NCBI GenBank assembly: GCA_017515285.1 | Contig: JAFWGN010000006.1 | Location: 1 to 33,465, forward strand | DNA: 33,465 nt | Direction: 5' to 3' | From: Candidatus Saccharimonadota bacterium | GTDB lineage: Bacteria; Patescibacteriota; Saccharimonadia; Saccharimonadales; Saccharimonadaceae | Part shown: in pieces, positions 23,737 through 31,679 of the stretch | Layout: the number at the start of each line of letters is the position of its first letter | Numbering within the stretch: position 1 is the first letter of the stretch | Position numbers and translations under genes: made by a program | The notes under the pieces: generated by a model | What the model was told of the DNA's origin: nothing | What the model saw: the letters and a program-made list of their open reading frames with translations, nothing else | Databases searched by the model: none

Positions 23737-25215
23737 CTACCTCTCAAACCTGCTTTTCATATTGAACTTATCTTTTATGTATTTGCCGACATCGCCGACT
23801 TCGAAGCTCTTGTCGTCAGTCGAGACGGTCTTCCACTTATCGACTCTGTCCATGTCGTATTCAATGAGTTGAACTTTGTGGTCGGGCTCGTTCGTTCCGC
23901 CGATATGCCAGTAATTACCATAGAGAGCGCGGAACATTGGCTCGTCTGGGAACTTGTCGAGGACTTCGAGAGCTTTCTCGCGGTTAATAAGAATCGGCTT
24001 GTGAACGGCATAGTTAAGCGTTCCGACCTTTGCTTTTTCGAGAGTCTTCGTAAGGTGGCGAAGTCTGGTCGTCCAGCGAGTAGAGCGTTCGTCATGACGA
24101 TTTTCTATGCGGACGATATGGCGGTAGAGATCGCCATTGTAGGTCGGCTTGGAGTTCTCGACGAATGGTTTGAGAATGAAGAAATCGTCGTTGAATAGCC
24201 AGAAATTTTCGGTAATCTCGTCATTCAGGCAAGCTCTGCGCAGCATATTGCGTACTCGCTCCCACTTGGTCGCTTCTAGCTGTTCGATTTCTACATAATG
24301 GTCCGGTTCAAGTCCAGTCGGCTTGCCACCATAAAACCAAACGTCTCGATATGGGAAGTTGGCCTCCACGGAGCGAAGGGAGTAACGGAGCTCCTCGTCT
24401 TCTTTGCAATTCTTGACGAAATAAACAATGTCATAATTGCCGGTGATTTCTCTTTGGCAGCCGAATCTCTTGTAGAGAGCAGAGTCGCGATGCTGGCGCA
24501 CTTTAGCTCGATACCACTCCGCCTTTGCTGGATTCGGTTCTTTTTCTGCCAGTCTGAGCAGAGTATCCGTGAGAATTTCCAGCCGTTTGACGCTGAGCTC
24601 GCCACGGCAGAGTGATTCTTTGTCATCGAAATGATGATGAATGAGAGTCTGCGGAGCTTGATAGAGGCCGTTATTGGCCAGAATCGCCTGAGCGCTGAAG
24701 GTCTCATCTTCGCCGAATTGCATTCCCTCGATAAACTTGAGCCCGAGATCGTCGATAAGACTCTTCTTGAAGAGCTTGTTCCAGACCATAGCCCACCGAG
24801 CCGGAAGACGATATGGAGGGTAGTTGCCCTTGATTATCGGGTCTTTGCGAACGCCCTTGGCATGATGGCGATATTGCCCGAATTGGACGATATTGAACTC
24901 GTGGCGCGTCATTCGCGTCATGACATCAATCGCGTCTTCCGTATAAGCGTCGTCAGCGTCGAGGAACGTCAGATAATCACCCTTGACCTTCTTCAGCCCG
25001 AAATTGCGCGCAGCAGAAACGCCTTTGTGCTTGTTATGATATACTTCGAATCCATAATCTTTGGAGTAGCGGTCCAGAATTTCCGGAGAGCCGTCCGTTG
25101 AGCCGTCGTCAACGAGGATGATTTGGGCTGATTGGTCGGTTTGGTTGACAATACTGTCTAGGCAACGCTCAAGGAAGGGAGCTTTGTTGAATACCGGAAT
25201 AATTACGCTTATCAT
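23737..25215 (-). CDS. Two-domain glycosyltransferase: GT2 + Stealth-like (492 aa)
   Basis: Residues 1 to about 230 are a GT-A fold family 2 transferase: the start ISVIIPVFNKAPFLERCLDS, VDDGS (35-39), the DADD metal site (86-89), and GEDE near 168-171. Residues 261-490 form a second domain resembling Stealth-type phosphotransferases, with YDIVYFVKN, the FNDDFF acidic motif (341-346) and NYAVHKP. The gene overlaps TerS by 4 bases and abuts TerL, so it is a late gene. It may glycosylate a virion protein or DNA, or alter host surface sugars. The substrate is unknown. Confidence 0.85.
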   Translation of the reverse strand: MISVIIPVFNKAPFLERCLDSIVNQTDQSAQIILVDDGSTDGSPEILDRYSKDYGFEVYHNKHKGVSAARNFGLKKVKGDYLTFLDADDAYTEDAIDVMTRMTRHEFNIVQFGQYRHHAKGVRKDPIIKGNYPPYRLPARWAMVWNKLFKKSLIDDLGLKFIEGMQFGEDETFSAQAILANNGLYQAPQTLIHHHFDDKESLCRGELSVKRLEILTDTLLRLAEKEPNPAKAEWYRAKVRQHRDSALYKRFGCQREITGNYDIVYFVKNCKEDEELRYSLRSVEANFPYRDVWFYGGKPTGLEPDHYVEIEQLEATKWERVRNMLRRACLNDEITENFWLFNDDFFILKPFVENSKPTYNGDLYRHIVRIENRHDERSTRWTTRLRHLTKTLEKAKVGTLNYAVHKPILINREKALEVLDKFPDEPMFRALYGNYWHIGGTNEPDHKVQLIEYDMDRVDKWKTVSTDDKSFEVGDVGKYIKDKFNMKSRFER

Positions 25216-25778
25216 TTTGCTTCCTTTTGTCTTAATGCTTTGAGAGCTTTGAGGCCGCGCAGTTCTTCGACTGAGAGGTTGTTAAGCGGCGATTCGACCG
25301 GCTTGGCTGGCGTAACGTCCTTGGTCTCTTGCGGGTCGAAGTTGCCGTTGAGCTTAATCTTAATCTCCAACGCTTTCATCTTCTCCATTGGTGAGCTCTT
25401 GTCAGAATCGAGGATTCTGTCTAGCTCGTCTAGGTCTCGGATAATCCGTTCCGGGTCTCTTTTTGCGCGCGCCTTTGCCATAGCGCGATGAGAGAAGTCA
25501 GTTTGCGGTCGGCCGCCTTCGTTCCCAACGGAGCATTGGTTGCCTTTTCTAAAGGTTCCATCAGGGTTTCTTCCGGAGTTATCCCCGAGTTTCTTGACAG
25601 CCTTCTTTTTCGGTGGTTTGGCTTCGGATTTTGGCGGTTCTGGCGCTGGTTTCGGTTGAGCTGTCAAAGATTCCTTTACAACTGGAACAGGCTTCGGCTT
25701 GACCGGCGTAATTTTCGCAGCAGAAATAGAGATTGGCTTTTTCTTCTTGCTAATGTTTACAATCTTTTTCTCTGCCAT
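25212..25778 (-). CDS. terS: Putative terminase small subunit (188 aa)
   Basis: A Pro/Lys-rich low-complexity N-terminus (residues 1-65) leads to GRNPDGTFRKGNQCSVGNEG and GRPQTDF, the start typical of small terminase and related DNA-binding packaging proteins. A helical C-terminal domain follows. It lies one gene upstream of TerL. The unusually long disordered N-terminus could hold extra DNA contacts. Assignment is from the GRxPDGTF motif and gene order. Confidence 0.7.
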   Translation of the reverse strand: MAEKKIVNISKKKKPISISAAKITPVKPKPVPVVKESLTAQPKPAPEPPKSEAKPPKKKAVKKLGDNSGRNPDGTFRKGNQCSVGNEGGRPQTDFSHRAMAKARAKRDPERIIRDLDELDRILDSDKSSPMEKMKALEIKIKLNGNFDPQETKDVTPAKPVESPLNNLSVEELRGLKALKALRQKEAK

Positions 25779-25788
25779 GAAAATTCCT

Positions 25789-26106
25789 TTATTTAATTAG
25801 TTGATGTTCGACTTTGGCGTACCAAGTGTCGTATTCTGCCATCTTCTTCTTCATATAGCTGTTGCCGCCATTTGCGCGGTAATGATCATATTCTTCGTGG
25901 ATGCGCTGATAGTTCTCGGGGAGTCTATGGTCGAGGTGGAACACGACCTTATCTTCCATCATCATTTGCAAAATTGATTGTTTCGCATCATTTCGGTTGG
26001 ATGATCGCTGATTCTCGTCTAGCTTCTTGTTCGTATTGCGGTTTGAGAGAATCGCCGCGAGTGTGAGTGGAAAGGCCGTGATTAAGGCTACAATAATCTC
26101 GGTCAT
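25789..26106 (-). CDS. Holin-like small membrane protein (105 aa)
   Basis: One N-terminal transmembrane segment (EIIVALITAFPLTLAAILSN, residues 3-22) is followed by a charged helical tail containing EEYDHYRANGGNSYMKKKM, a pattern I associate with small siphophage membrane proteins sometimes called holins. On its mRNA a 7-codon frame (MAETFKE, from 26126) with a better-placed ribosome site ends in a TGA overlapping this ATG, so its translation may depend on that leader peptide. It is placed before TerS, not with the lysis genes. Confidence 0.6.
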   Translation of the reverse strand: MTEIIVALITAFPLTLAAILSNRNTNKKLDENQRSSNRNDAKQSILQMMMEDKVVFHLDHRLPENYQRIHEEYDHYRANGGNSYMKKKMAEYDTWYAKVEHQLIK

Positions 26107-26162
26107 TCTTTGAATGTCTCCGCCATAAAGTCAGCTCCTTTCTATTTCTAGGTGGGTATAAA

Positions 26163-26220
26163 ACAAAAAGCACTCGCCAATTTCTTGACGAGTGCAATTA
26201 GTCTTACGTTAATTATACCA
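26163..26220 (-). promoter_or_regulatory. Late leader unit 4, between RT and the packaging genes
   Basis: On the minus strand TGGTATAAT (26220-26212) is formed by the last sense codons of the reverse transcriptase gene. AAGACTAATTGCAC follows, then a 9-bp stem with one G-U (26187-26195 with 26170-26178) and T5. The transcript would start near 26205 and meet the hairpin at about +10. Confidence 0.78.
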
Positions 26221-27234
26221 TAAACTCTTATAGTATGCGTCCATCCTCTTTAAGAGGTTATGCGAGTTCCCCCGCTCCGCGTGGGCCTTCCAGCTCCGGT
26301 AACATTCTTCTACCTTTTCCTTTGGGATTCTGCCTTTCTTGGCGAGATTGACTAGACGACGGAGCTTCTTCCGGTAAAGTTTCACGTTCTTTGGTAGAAC
26401 GGTCCTTATCACTTTACCGGTTTCAGTAAGACGGAAAACGAAGCCTAAAAATTTAATACCCTCTGCGAGAGGGTATATTCTAGTCTTTTTTGGATGGAGC
26501 TCAAAGCCGATGAGGTTGAGCTGTTCGGCGATTTCTTCCCGACAGCGCTCCAAAAACTGCGGGTCTTCGTGGATGAGCACGAAGTCATCCATATAGCGGA
26601 CATAGTATTTGACGTGCAATTTCTCTTTGATGTAGTGGTCGAGGCCGTCGAGGACGGAAATACCGGCGATTTGAATCATTTGGCTACCAGGGAGAAACCC
26701 GACTTCGCCGGGATATTGTTCGTCGAGGACTTTCTCCGTGAGGGCGTAAACCTCCGGCGTAATGTGGTCTTCGAAAACCGCCTTTACTACGTCATGGCGC
26801 ATATTCGGGTAGTAGCCCTTAATATCACATTGGAGGACGTAGCCCTTTGTCCCATGCTTCCGGTAAAATCTTTGAAGAAAACAAGCGAGCCGGTCGCGAG
26901 TAAAGTTTGTTCCTTTATTCTTCTGACAGGCTCCGTTATCGTATATGAAACTCTTGGTAATTTGAGGGTAGATGGCGTTGTCGTTGAGGCTTCGCTGATA
27001 GACGCGATCGCGGAAGGCGACTCCCATAACTGTTCGCATTTTCCCGTTACTTTGAACGGTAAACGGGCGAAGCGGACGAGAGTGGTATTTGCCACTTTTA
27101 AGTTGAGATTCCAGCTTGGCCGTCTCTTCGACAATGTTCAAAATGTAATGAGAGACCGAAGCCTTCCACATTACGCCGTTTTTGCACTTTCCGGCAGATT
27201 CGTATAGGGCATCAAACCCTATGATTTCTTCCAT
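26209..27234 (-). CDS. DGR reverse transcriptase (341 aa)
   Basis: RT motifs appear in order: CDIKGYYPN with catalytic Asp137, the DGR-type substitution region LPGSQMIQ (181-188), YMDD (214-217), HPKKT (247-251) and KFLGFVF (261-267). There is no maturase or endonuclease domain, and the 341-aa length is normal for DGR RTs. It lies just downstream of a template repeat and an Avd-like gene on the same strand, so its role is error-prone copying of the template RNA at adenines. The GxxxSQ box reads GSQMIQ, with Ile where Ser is usual. Ribosome site GGGTGGA precedes the ATG. Confidence 0.95.
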   Translation of the reverse strand: MEEIIGFDALYESAGKCKNGVMWKASVSHYILNIVEETAKLESQLKSGKYHSRPLRPFTVQSNGKMRTVMGVAFRDRVYQRSLNDNAIYPQITKSFIYDNGACQKNKGTNFTRDRLACFLQRFYRKHGTKGYVLQCDIKGYYPNMRHDVVKAVFEDHITPEVYALTEKVLDEQYPGEVGFLPGSQMIQIAGISVLDGLDHYIKEKLHVKYYVRYMDDFVLIHEDPQFLERCREEIAEQLNLIGFELHPKKTRIYPLAEGIKFLGFVFRLTETGKVIRTVLPKNVKLYRKKLRRLVNLAKKGRIPKEKVEECYRSWKAHAERGNSHNLLKRMDAYYKSLWYN

Positions 27235-27250
27235 TCCACCCTTTCTTTGG

Positions 27251-27335
27251 GCGCGGCGCTGATAGCGATACTGGCTCGCAAGCCAATCGCGTCGCCGCGC
27301 GGTTGTTTAGCCTCTCGGCTAGGAGTTCGGCTCCT
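27251..27335 (-). ncRNA. Structured spacer between template repeat and RT
   Basis: Three stem-loops occupy the non-coding spacer. GCGCGGCG (27251-27258) pairs with CGCCGCGC (27293-27300) and encloses a hairpin TGGCT/AGCCA (27272-27276 with 27281-27285). TAGCC/GGCTA (27308-27312 with 27317-27321) and AGGAG/CTCCT (27321-27325 with 27331-27335) follow. In studied DGRs the RNA flanking the template repeat primes and positions cDNA synthesis, so these stems are probably part of the template RNA. Confidence 0.6.
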
Positions 27336-27401
27336 TGTATCTTGTATCAATAGTTTGGCTCCTTATGCTGAGCAACCGGTTATATGCCAAATCCGTAAGA
27401 T

Positions 27402-27534
27402 ACAATCCGGAGCCACGCGGTAGTTGTTGTTGGAGTTGTTCGCGTTGTTGTTGTTCGCGTTGCCCGAGTTGTTCATATTCCACTCGTTGTTCGCGTTCGA
27501 ACGGTTCGCGGAGCGCAACCACCAGTTGCGGGCT
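27402..27534 (-). repeat. DGR template repeat (TR)
   Basis: This 133-bp non-coding copy matches the 3' end of the fibre gene (28169-28301) except at 19 positions, all of which are adenines on the minus strand here. Read in the fibre frame it contains 17 AAC codons and one AAT, the codon design that gives broad residue choice under adenine mutagenesis. It lies 20 bases after the Avd-like gene and 167 bases before the RT start, the common avd-TR-rt order. Confidence 0.96.
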
Positions 27535-27554
27535 CGATAGCCTACGTCCTCGCG

Positions 27555-28058
27555 CTACGGAGAGCCGGAGCGCACTTGACCTAATGCTTCCATCCGCTTC
27601 CTTTCTCTCGTCATGTTCCTCAGGTCGGCAACGGTCCAACCTTTAATGACTTTCTTGGTTTCTGCGGCCATTCTACCCCAAGCCGCATAATTGATTCGAG
27701 GTCTATGGCCTTTTACGTCCTCGTCTGTATAGACGCTTTTCGCCATCTCGATATACATTAAGAGTCGGTCGCACTCGTAGAGAGCTTGTCTCTGAAACTC
27801 TTTCCGGGCTTTCCAAGCTACGTCATCGAAGAACGGTATCGAGGTTGAGACTTTTATAACGTAAAGTTCGTTACCACGCTTTGTATTCAAGTAGATTTCG
27901 TGGGCGGAATCTATTATCTTGTTCCCCAAGACATCCGTATATTTCGGGTCGAATTTCTTGGGGTTTGCCATGATTTTTGTTGTATAAGCAGCCAGATTCT
28001 TCGCTCTGACTTCAGCTTCCAGCTCGTTTTTCTTTCGTTTGCCTGCGGGGACTGACAT
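27555..28058 (-). CDS. avd: Avd-like accessory protein of the DGR (167 aa)
   Basis: This is a basic, almost wholly helical protein. The N-terminal basic region (SVPAGKRKKNELEAEVRAKN) and the helices around RKEFQRQALYECDRLLMYIE and the AETKKVIKGW motif fit the four-helix-bundle accessory proteins of DGRs, which bind RT and template RNA. It is between the diversified gene and the template repeat. It is somewhat longer than the classic 124-128 aa Avd, with extra N- and C-terminal arms. The assignment relies on context plus helical pattern. Confidence 0.82.
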   Translation of the reverse strand: MSVPAGKRKKNELEAEVRAKNLAAYTTKIMANPKKFDPKYTDVLGNKIIDSAHEIYLNTKRGNELYVIKVSTSIPFFDDVAWKARKEFQRQALYECDRLLMYIEMAKSVYTDEDVKGHRPRINYAAWGRMAAETKKVIKGWTVADLRNMTRERKRMEALGQVRSGSP

Positions 28059-28090
28059 TTTGGATTTATCCTTATACTTATTTTACTGCA

Positions 28091-28100
28091 CCCCCCCCCC
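28091..28100 (-). repeat. Homopolymer C10/G10 between fibre gene and avd
   Basis: Ten C on the plus strand (ten G on the coding strand) lie 33 bases before the Avd-like start. Reading the minus strand, TTGCGC, 18 bases including the G10 run, then TAAAAT form a poor but correctly spaced -35/-10 pair, so tract length would set promoter spacing. Confidence 0.85.
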
Positions 28101-28101
28101 G

Positions 28102-28148
28102 CAGCGCAAGCGCTGTTGATTCCACTCCGGCGCAGGAGTGCGCCGGAG
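28102..28148 (-). promoter_or_regulatory. DGR target-recognition hairpins downstream of the variable repeat
   Basis: CTCCGGCGCA (28125-28134) and TGCGCCGGAG (28139-28148) form a perfect 10-bp GC-rich stem with a 4-base loop (GGAG on the plus strand), 20 bases beyond the variable repeat. A second hairpin CAGCG/CGCTG (28102-28106 with 28111-28115, 4-base loop) follows. In the Bordetella phage DGR a short GC stem with a tetraloop just after the variable repeat is needed for efficient retrohoming. This one has the same place and shape. Confidence 0.8.
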
Positions 28149-28156
28149 ATGAGGGA

Positions 28157-29812
28157 TTAACAGATTACACAAGCCGGAGCCACGCGGTAGCTGCTGTTGG
28201 AGGTGTACGCGTAGCTGTAGCCCGCGTAGCCCGAGTTGATCATAATCCACTCGTAGCCCGCGGCCGAACGGTTCGCGGAGCGCAACCACCAGTAGCGGGC
28301 TGTTGAAGTACCAACCTCTTGCTTCACACGGCAGGTCAAGTTGTCGTCTGTCGGCGCGGATACTCCGCTTTGAGATATGTAATAATCCCATGCTTCGCCT
28401 TCCGCACCTGCGGCAACTCCCGTTTCTCTGATTGCATAAACTTGCTCTTTCGAAGGAACGAAGATTCGGTCGATTGTAGTTTCGATTTCCTGACTACAAA
28501 TAACGTTATCACGAGCCGTGTTGACCTTGATTGGCGTAAGGGCGTTGATAAAGTCTGCGTCGAAGCCGCGTAGGAAGCCGCCATAAAGGTTGCTGCCTCC
28601 GTTCGTATCGCTGATATGATGGTTGACCCAGCCAAAGCCCTGAGCGGTCGATTCGGAGTTGAGCCATTGACGAAGCCATGAGCCAGCCCACCAGCCGAGA
28701 CCGTTGTTTGTAATCTGGCTGACACTCTTCGAGAAGTCGATACCTGACTTATAGACGTTTGTATAGAGCTCGTAAGGAATTGTATCGCCGGTTTCGAGGT
28801 TGAGGGCTGTATAGGTCGAGCCGTTATAGCCATAGTAGTAAACTCCCGCTTGAGCAGTTGCCTCGGTTGCTGCGACTCTCGTCTCGGTTTCGAAGCTAAT
28901 ACCAGAGTTCGGGGAGACGGTTTGTTTCGTCTGAAGGAACATGGCTGGCTTCTGGTTGCCATTTTCGTCTTCGACGGTTCCATAGTGCATAACAACCCAA
29001 GTAACCGTTCTGGAATTATATCCGGTCGCTGAAGTATATTGTTTCCAACTGATAGACAATTCGGAGCCGATTCCATAAGGTTGCTGGCCAGCGGCGACTG
29101 CCGTCTTGATTGCTGCCCAATCTGGATTATCAACATAAGCCACGGCAGATACCTGAATTGTCTTGGTTTGGTCGAGCTCGGCATTATATGCGGAGATCGT
29201 CGCGTTCCCGCTGCCGATTGCCGTAACGAGACCGGTTTGAGAGTCGATAGTAACTGCTTGAGAGTCAGAACTCCAAACGATTGTCTTATTCGTGGCCGTG
29301 CGAGGAACGAAGTCGCAAGAGAGCTGGCGAGTCCCGTCCGCCGGGACTTCTGCGTATGCGCCCTGTGCAATCGAGAAGCTCTGAAGCGCTACGTTTACCT
29401 GCATAGTAAACGAATCGGTAATCGTACCGGAGTAATCTTTAACCGTAACCGTAGTTGTTCCGCCGGAGATAACGCGAAGCGAGTGAGTCCCGTCCCCGTT
29501 GTCTTTCACGGTAGCTATGGATGTATCGCTCACGATAACCTGCGTAATTTGTGGAGCGGTAGCTGGCAAGACAGTTACGTTGAGCAGATAATCTCGATAA
29601 GAGCCGTCTGCTGGCATTGAAAGCGTAGCGAGCTCTGACTTATTGTTGATCGTAACACTTTCCACGGCAGGGATTCCACCCGAAGGCAGATTAGCAATTC
29701 GGGTAGGCATTTGGGCTGGGGTCATCGTGCCGCCAGCCTGTTCGCCTTCTTTGGTGCGAATAGCATTTGCGATGTTCGTAAGGCTGGTTTCTTCTACTAA
29801 TACGTTTGCCAT
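28157..29812 (-). CDS. DGR-diversified tail fibre / receptor-binding protein (551 aa)
   Basis: The N-terminus (MANVLVEETSLTNIANAIRT) is a virion-attachment segment common in siphophage fibres. Residues about 50-210 contain Ig-like (BIG2-type) modules (SFSIAQGAYAEVPADGTRQL, then TIVWSSDSQAVTIDSQTGLV). The C-terminal about 330 residues form a C-type-lectin-like domain of the DUF6273 kind, ending in YWWLRSANRS and YRVAPACVIC. Residues 504-548 are the variable repeat, with changed positions spread over the expected binding face. It is the DGR target and most likely determines host-cell attachment. Confidence 0.93.
   Translation of the reverse strand: MANVLVEETSLTNIANAIRTKEGEQAGGTMTPAQMPTRIANLPSGGIPAVESVTINNKSELATLSMPADGSYRDYLLNVTVLPATAPQITQVIVSDTSIATVKDNGDGTHSLRVISGGTTTVTVKDYSGTITDSFTMQVNVALQSFSIAQGAYAEVPADGTRQLSCDFVPRTATNKTIVWSSDSQAVTIDSQTGLVTAIGSGNATISAYNAELDQTKTIQVSAVAYVDNPDWAAIKTAVAAGQQPYGIGSELSISWKQYTSATGYNSRTVTWVVMHYGTVEDENGNQKPAMFLQTKQTVSPNSGISFETETRVAATEATAQAGVYYYGYNGSTYTALNLETGDTIPYELYTNVYKSGIDFSKSVSQITNNGLGWWAGSWLRQWLNSESTAQGFGWVNHHISDTNGGSNLYGGFLRGFDADFINALTPIKVNTARDNVICSQEIETTIDRIFVPSKEQVYAIRETGVAAGAEGEAWDYYISQSGVSAPTDDNLTCRVKQEVGTSTARYWWLRSANRSAAGYEWIMINSGYAGYSYAYTSNSSYRVAPACVIC
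28169..28301 (-). repeat. DGR variable repeat (VR)
   Basis: It aligns without gaps to 27402-27534. Fifteen of eighteen asparagine template codons have been changed, to Tyr, Gly, Ala, Ser, Ile or Thr; three are unchanged. A further change at 28173 (template GAT, here GCT) lies close to the 3' end, just past the 15-base invariant block ACCGCGTGGCTCCGG, which is the likely initiation-of-mutagenic-homing region. Confidence 0.96.
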
Positions 29813-29820
29813 AGGCCTCC

Positions 29821-30716
<896 letters not shown>

Positions 30717-30717
<1 letters not shown>

Positions 30718-30962
30718 TATTCACTCTCCCCTTCGTCTTCTGGTTTCTTCGTTTCGGCCGCTTTAGCTTCCGCAACGACTTTCGCTTTTCGTTTTTGGCT
30801 CTTGGAGACCGGCTTATGGACTTCGTAAACGTCTCCGAATTTCTTGATGATCGCCACGCCCTTCGAATTGAACATGGAATCGTCAATTTCTATTTTATTG
30901 CCGAATAGTTCGATGAAAACGCGCCCTTTTTCATCTGGGGAAACATTGATGATATTACTCAT
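30717..30962 (-). CDS. Hypothetical small late protein (81 aa)
   Basis: A compact beta-rich first half ([20 protein letters not shown]) is followed by a basic then acidic tail with many Lys, Ala and Glu, ending EGESE. The end is similar at protein level to the capsid and tail tube ends, although codons differ. It overlaps neighbours by 1 and 8 bases. No family is recognised; its position before the baseplate genes suggests a structural or assembly role. Confidence 0.6.
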
Positions 30963-31344
30963 CGCTTCGCTCCTTTCTTTCTAACTTATAAGTTGACCGG
31001 CGTGCGCCTCGGTCGGCGGTAGCCTGAATAAGACTCTCGAGAGTTTTCGTTGAAGGAACTAGACCGCGAAGGGTAACAACTCGGAACTCTGCGGCCGGCT
31101 CGGCGATAACGCCAATTTCGCAGATAATTCGTCTTGTCTGGGGATGGAGAAGATACAATCTTCGCCCTCTCCGTATTGCCCAAGCGGTTTTACCGAAGCC
31201 ATAATCGCGGAGAATCTCGTTCAGAGTGTAAAAAACGTTTGAGAACAGCAACTCATAACTCGGATGAGTATAGTTTTGTCTCGACATTTTACCGAGAAGG
31301 ACTCTCGCTGCTAGTATTTGCTCAAACTGATTTACCGTGAGCAT
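30955..31344 (-). CDS. Hypothetical late protein (129 aa)
   Basis: This basic protein with an N-terminal helical half and a strand-rich middle (GRRLYLLHPQTRRIICEIGV) has no recognised family. It is the first gene after leader unit 5, with the ribosome site AAAGGAG 9 bases before the ATG. Being first in the fibre/DGR operon it may be a regulator or a structural protein; the sequence does not decide. Confidence 0.6.
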   Translation of the reverse strand: MLTVNQFEQILAARVLLGKMSRQNYTHPSYELLFSNVFYTLNEILRDYGFGKTAWAIRRGRRLYLLHPQTRRIICEIGVIAEPAAEFRVVTLRGLVPSTKTLESLIQATADRGARRSTYKLERKERSDE

Positions 31345-31364
31345 ATGGTTTGGCTCCTTTCAAC

Positions 31365-31417
31365 AAAAAAGCACCAGCGTTGACGCTGATGCAATTAGTC
31401 TTGTCTAAATTATACCA
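31365..31417 (-). promoter_or_regulatory. Late leader unit 5, at the head of the fibre/DGR operon
   Basis: On the minus strand TGGTATAAT (31417-31409) is followed by AAGACTAATTGCA, a 9-bp stem with one G-U (31384-31392 with 31371-31379, loop TTGA) and T6 (31370-31365), then a strong ribosome site. The -10 box contains the stop codon of the 50-aa gene. Confidence 0.78.
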
Positions 31418-31562
31418 TATTTCGCTTTTGGTTGCGGTAGTCGGAGTCGGACCAACCTGTGCGGCGTATGAAACCGCCTAGCTCACCGGAGCTTTTACCG
31501 CAAACTGGAACTCCAAGGTACTTGGCCGATAAGAGTTCCGATCGCTTGCCGCCGCGGGACAT
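31410..31562 (-). CDS. Small basic protein at the divergent control region (50 aa)
   Basis: The frame from the ATG at 31562 reads MSRGGKRSELLSAKYLGVPV and ends ...YRNQKRNMV. An in-frame stop lies 15 bases upstream of the ATG, so it cannot be longer. The protein is basic with a plausible short helix-turn-helix-like middle. A TGGTATAAT promoter precedes it by about 35 bases. The ribosome site is weak. It faces the winged-helix gene across divergent promoters, the position of a lysogeny or late-switch regulator, but no family is recognised. Confidence 0.55.
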   Translation of the reverse strand: MSRGGKRSELLSAKYLGVPVCGKSSGELGGFIRRTGWSDSDYRNQKRNMV

Positions 31563-31596
31563 AGTACCAATATCTCGTTATGGCGGTAGCACCTCG

Positions 31597-31605
31597 ATTA
31601 TACCA
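31597..31605 (-). promoter_or_regulatory. Extended -10 promoter of the 50-aa gene
   Basis: TGGTATAAT on the minus strand; transcription would start near 31590. It is only about 24 bases from the -35 of the divergent plus-strand promoter. Confidence 0.65.
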
Positions 31606-31628
31606 TAACCGAAACAGATGACTGACTC

Positions 31629-31657
31629 TGGACAAAATCGTCCGAATTTGCTACAAT
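31629..31657 (+). promoter_or_regulatory. Consensus promoter toward the winged-helix gene
   Basis: TGGACA (31629-31634), a 17-base spacer, and TACAAT (31652-31657) give a near-consensus -35/-10 pair. It is divergent from the minus-strand promoter at 31597-31605. Confidence 0.75.
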
Positions 31658-31679
31658 GTAGTTAATCCAATCAAAACCG

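Noticed and set aside
27319..27639. Open frames over the template repeat rich in Gln, Arg and Glu
   Set aside because: They are by-products of the AAC-rich template repeat read in another frame; a similar by-product lies over the variable repeat (28083-28391).
31410..31620. Possible tRNA or riboswitch between the late operon and the winged-helix gene
   Set aside because: No cloverleaf or known aptamer pattern could be drawn; a 50-codon frame with promoter fits better.
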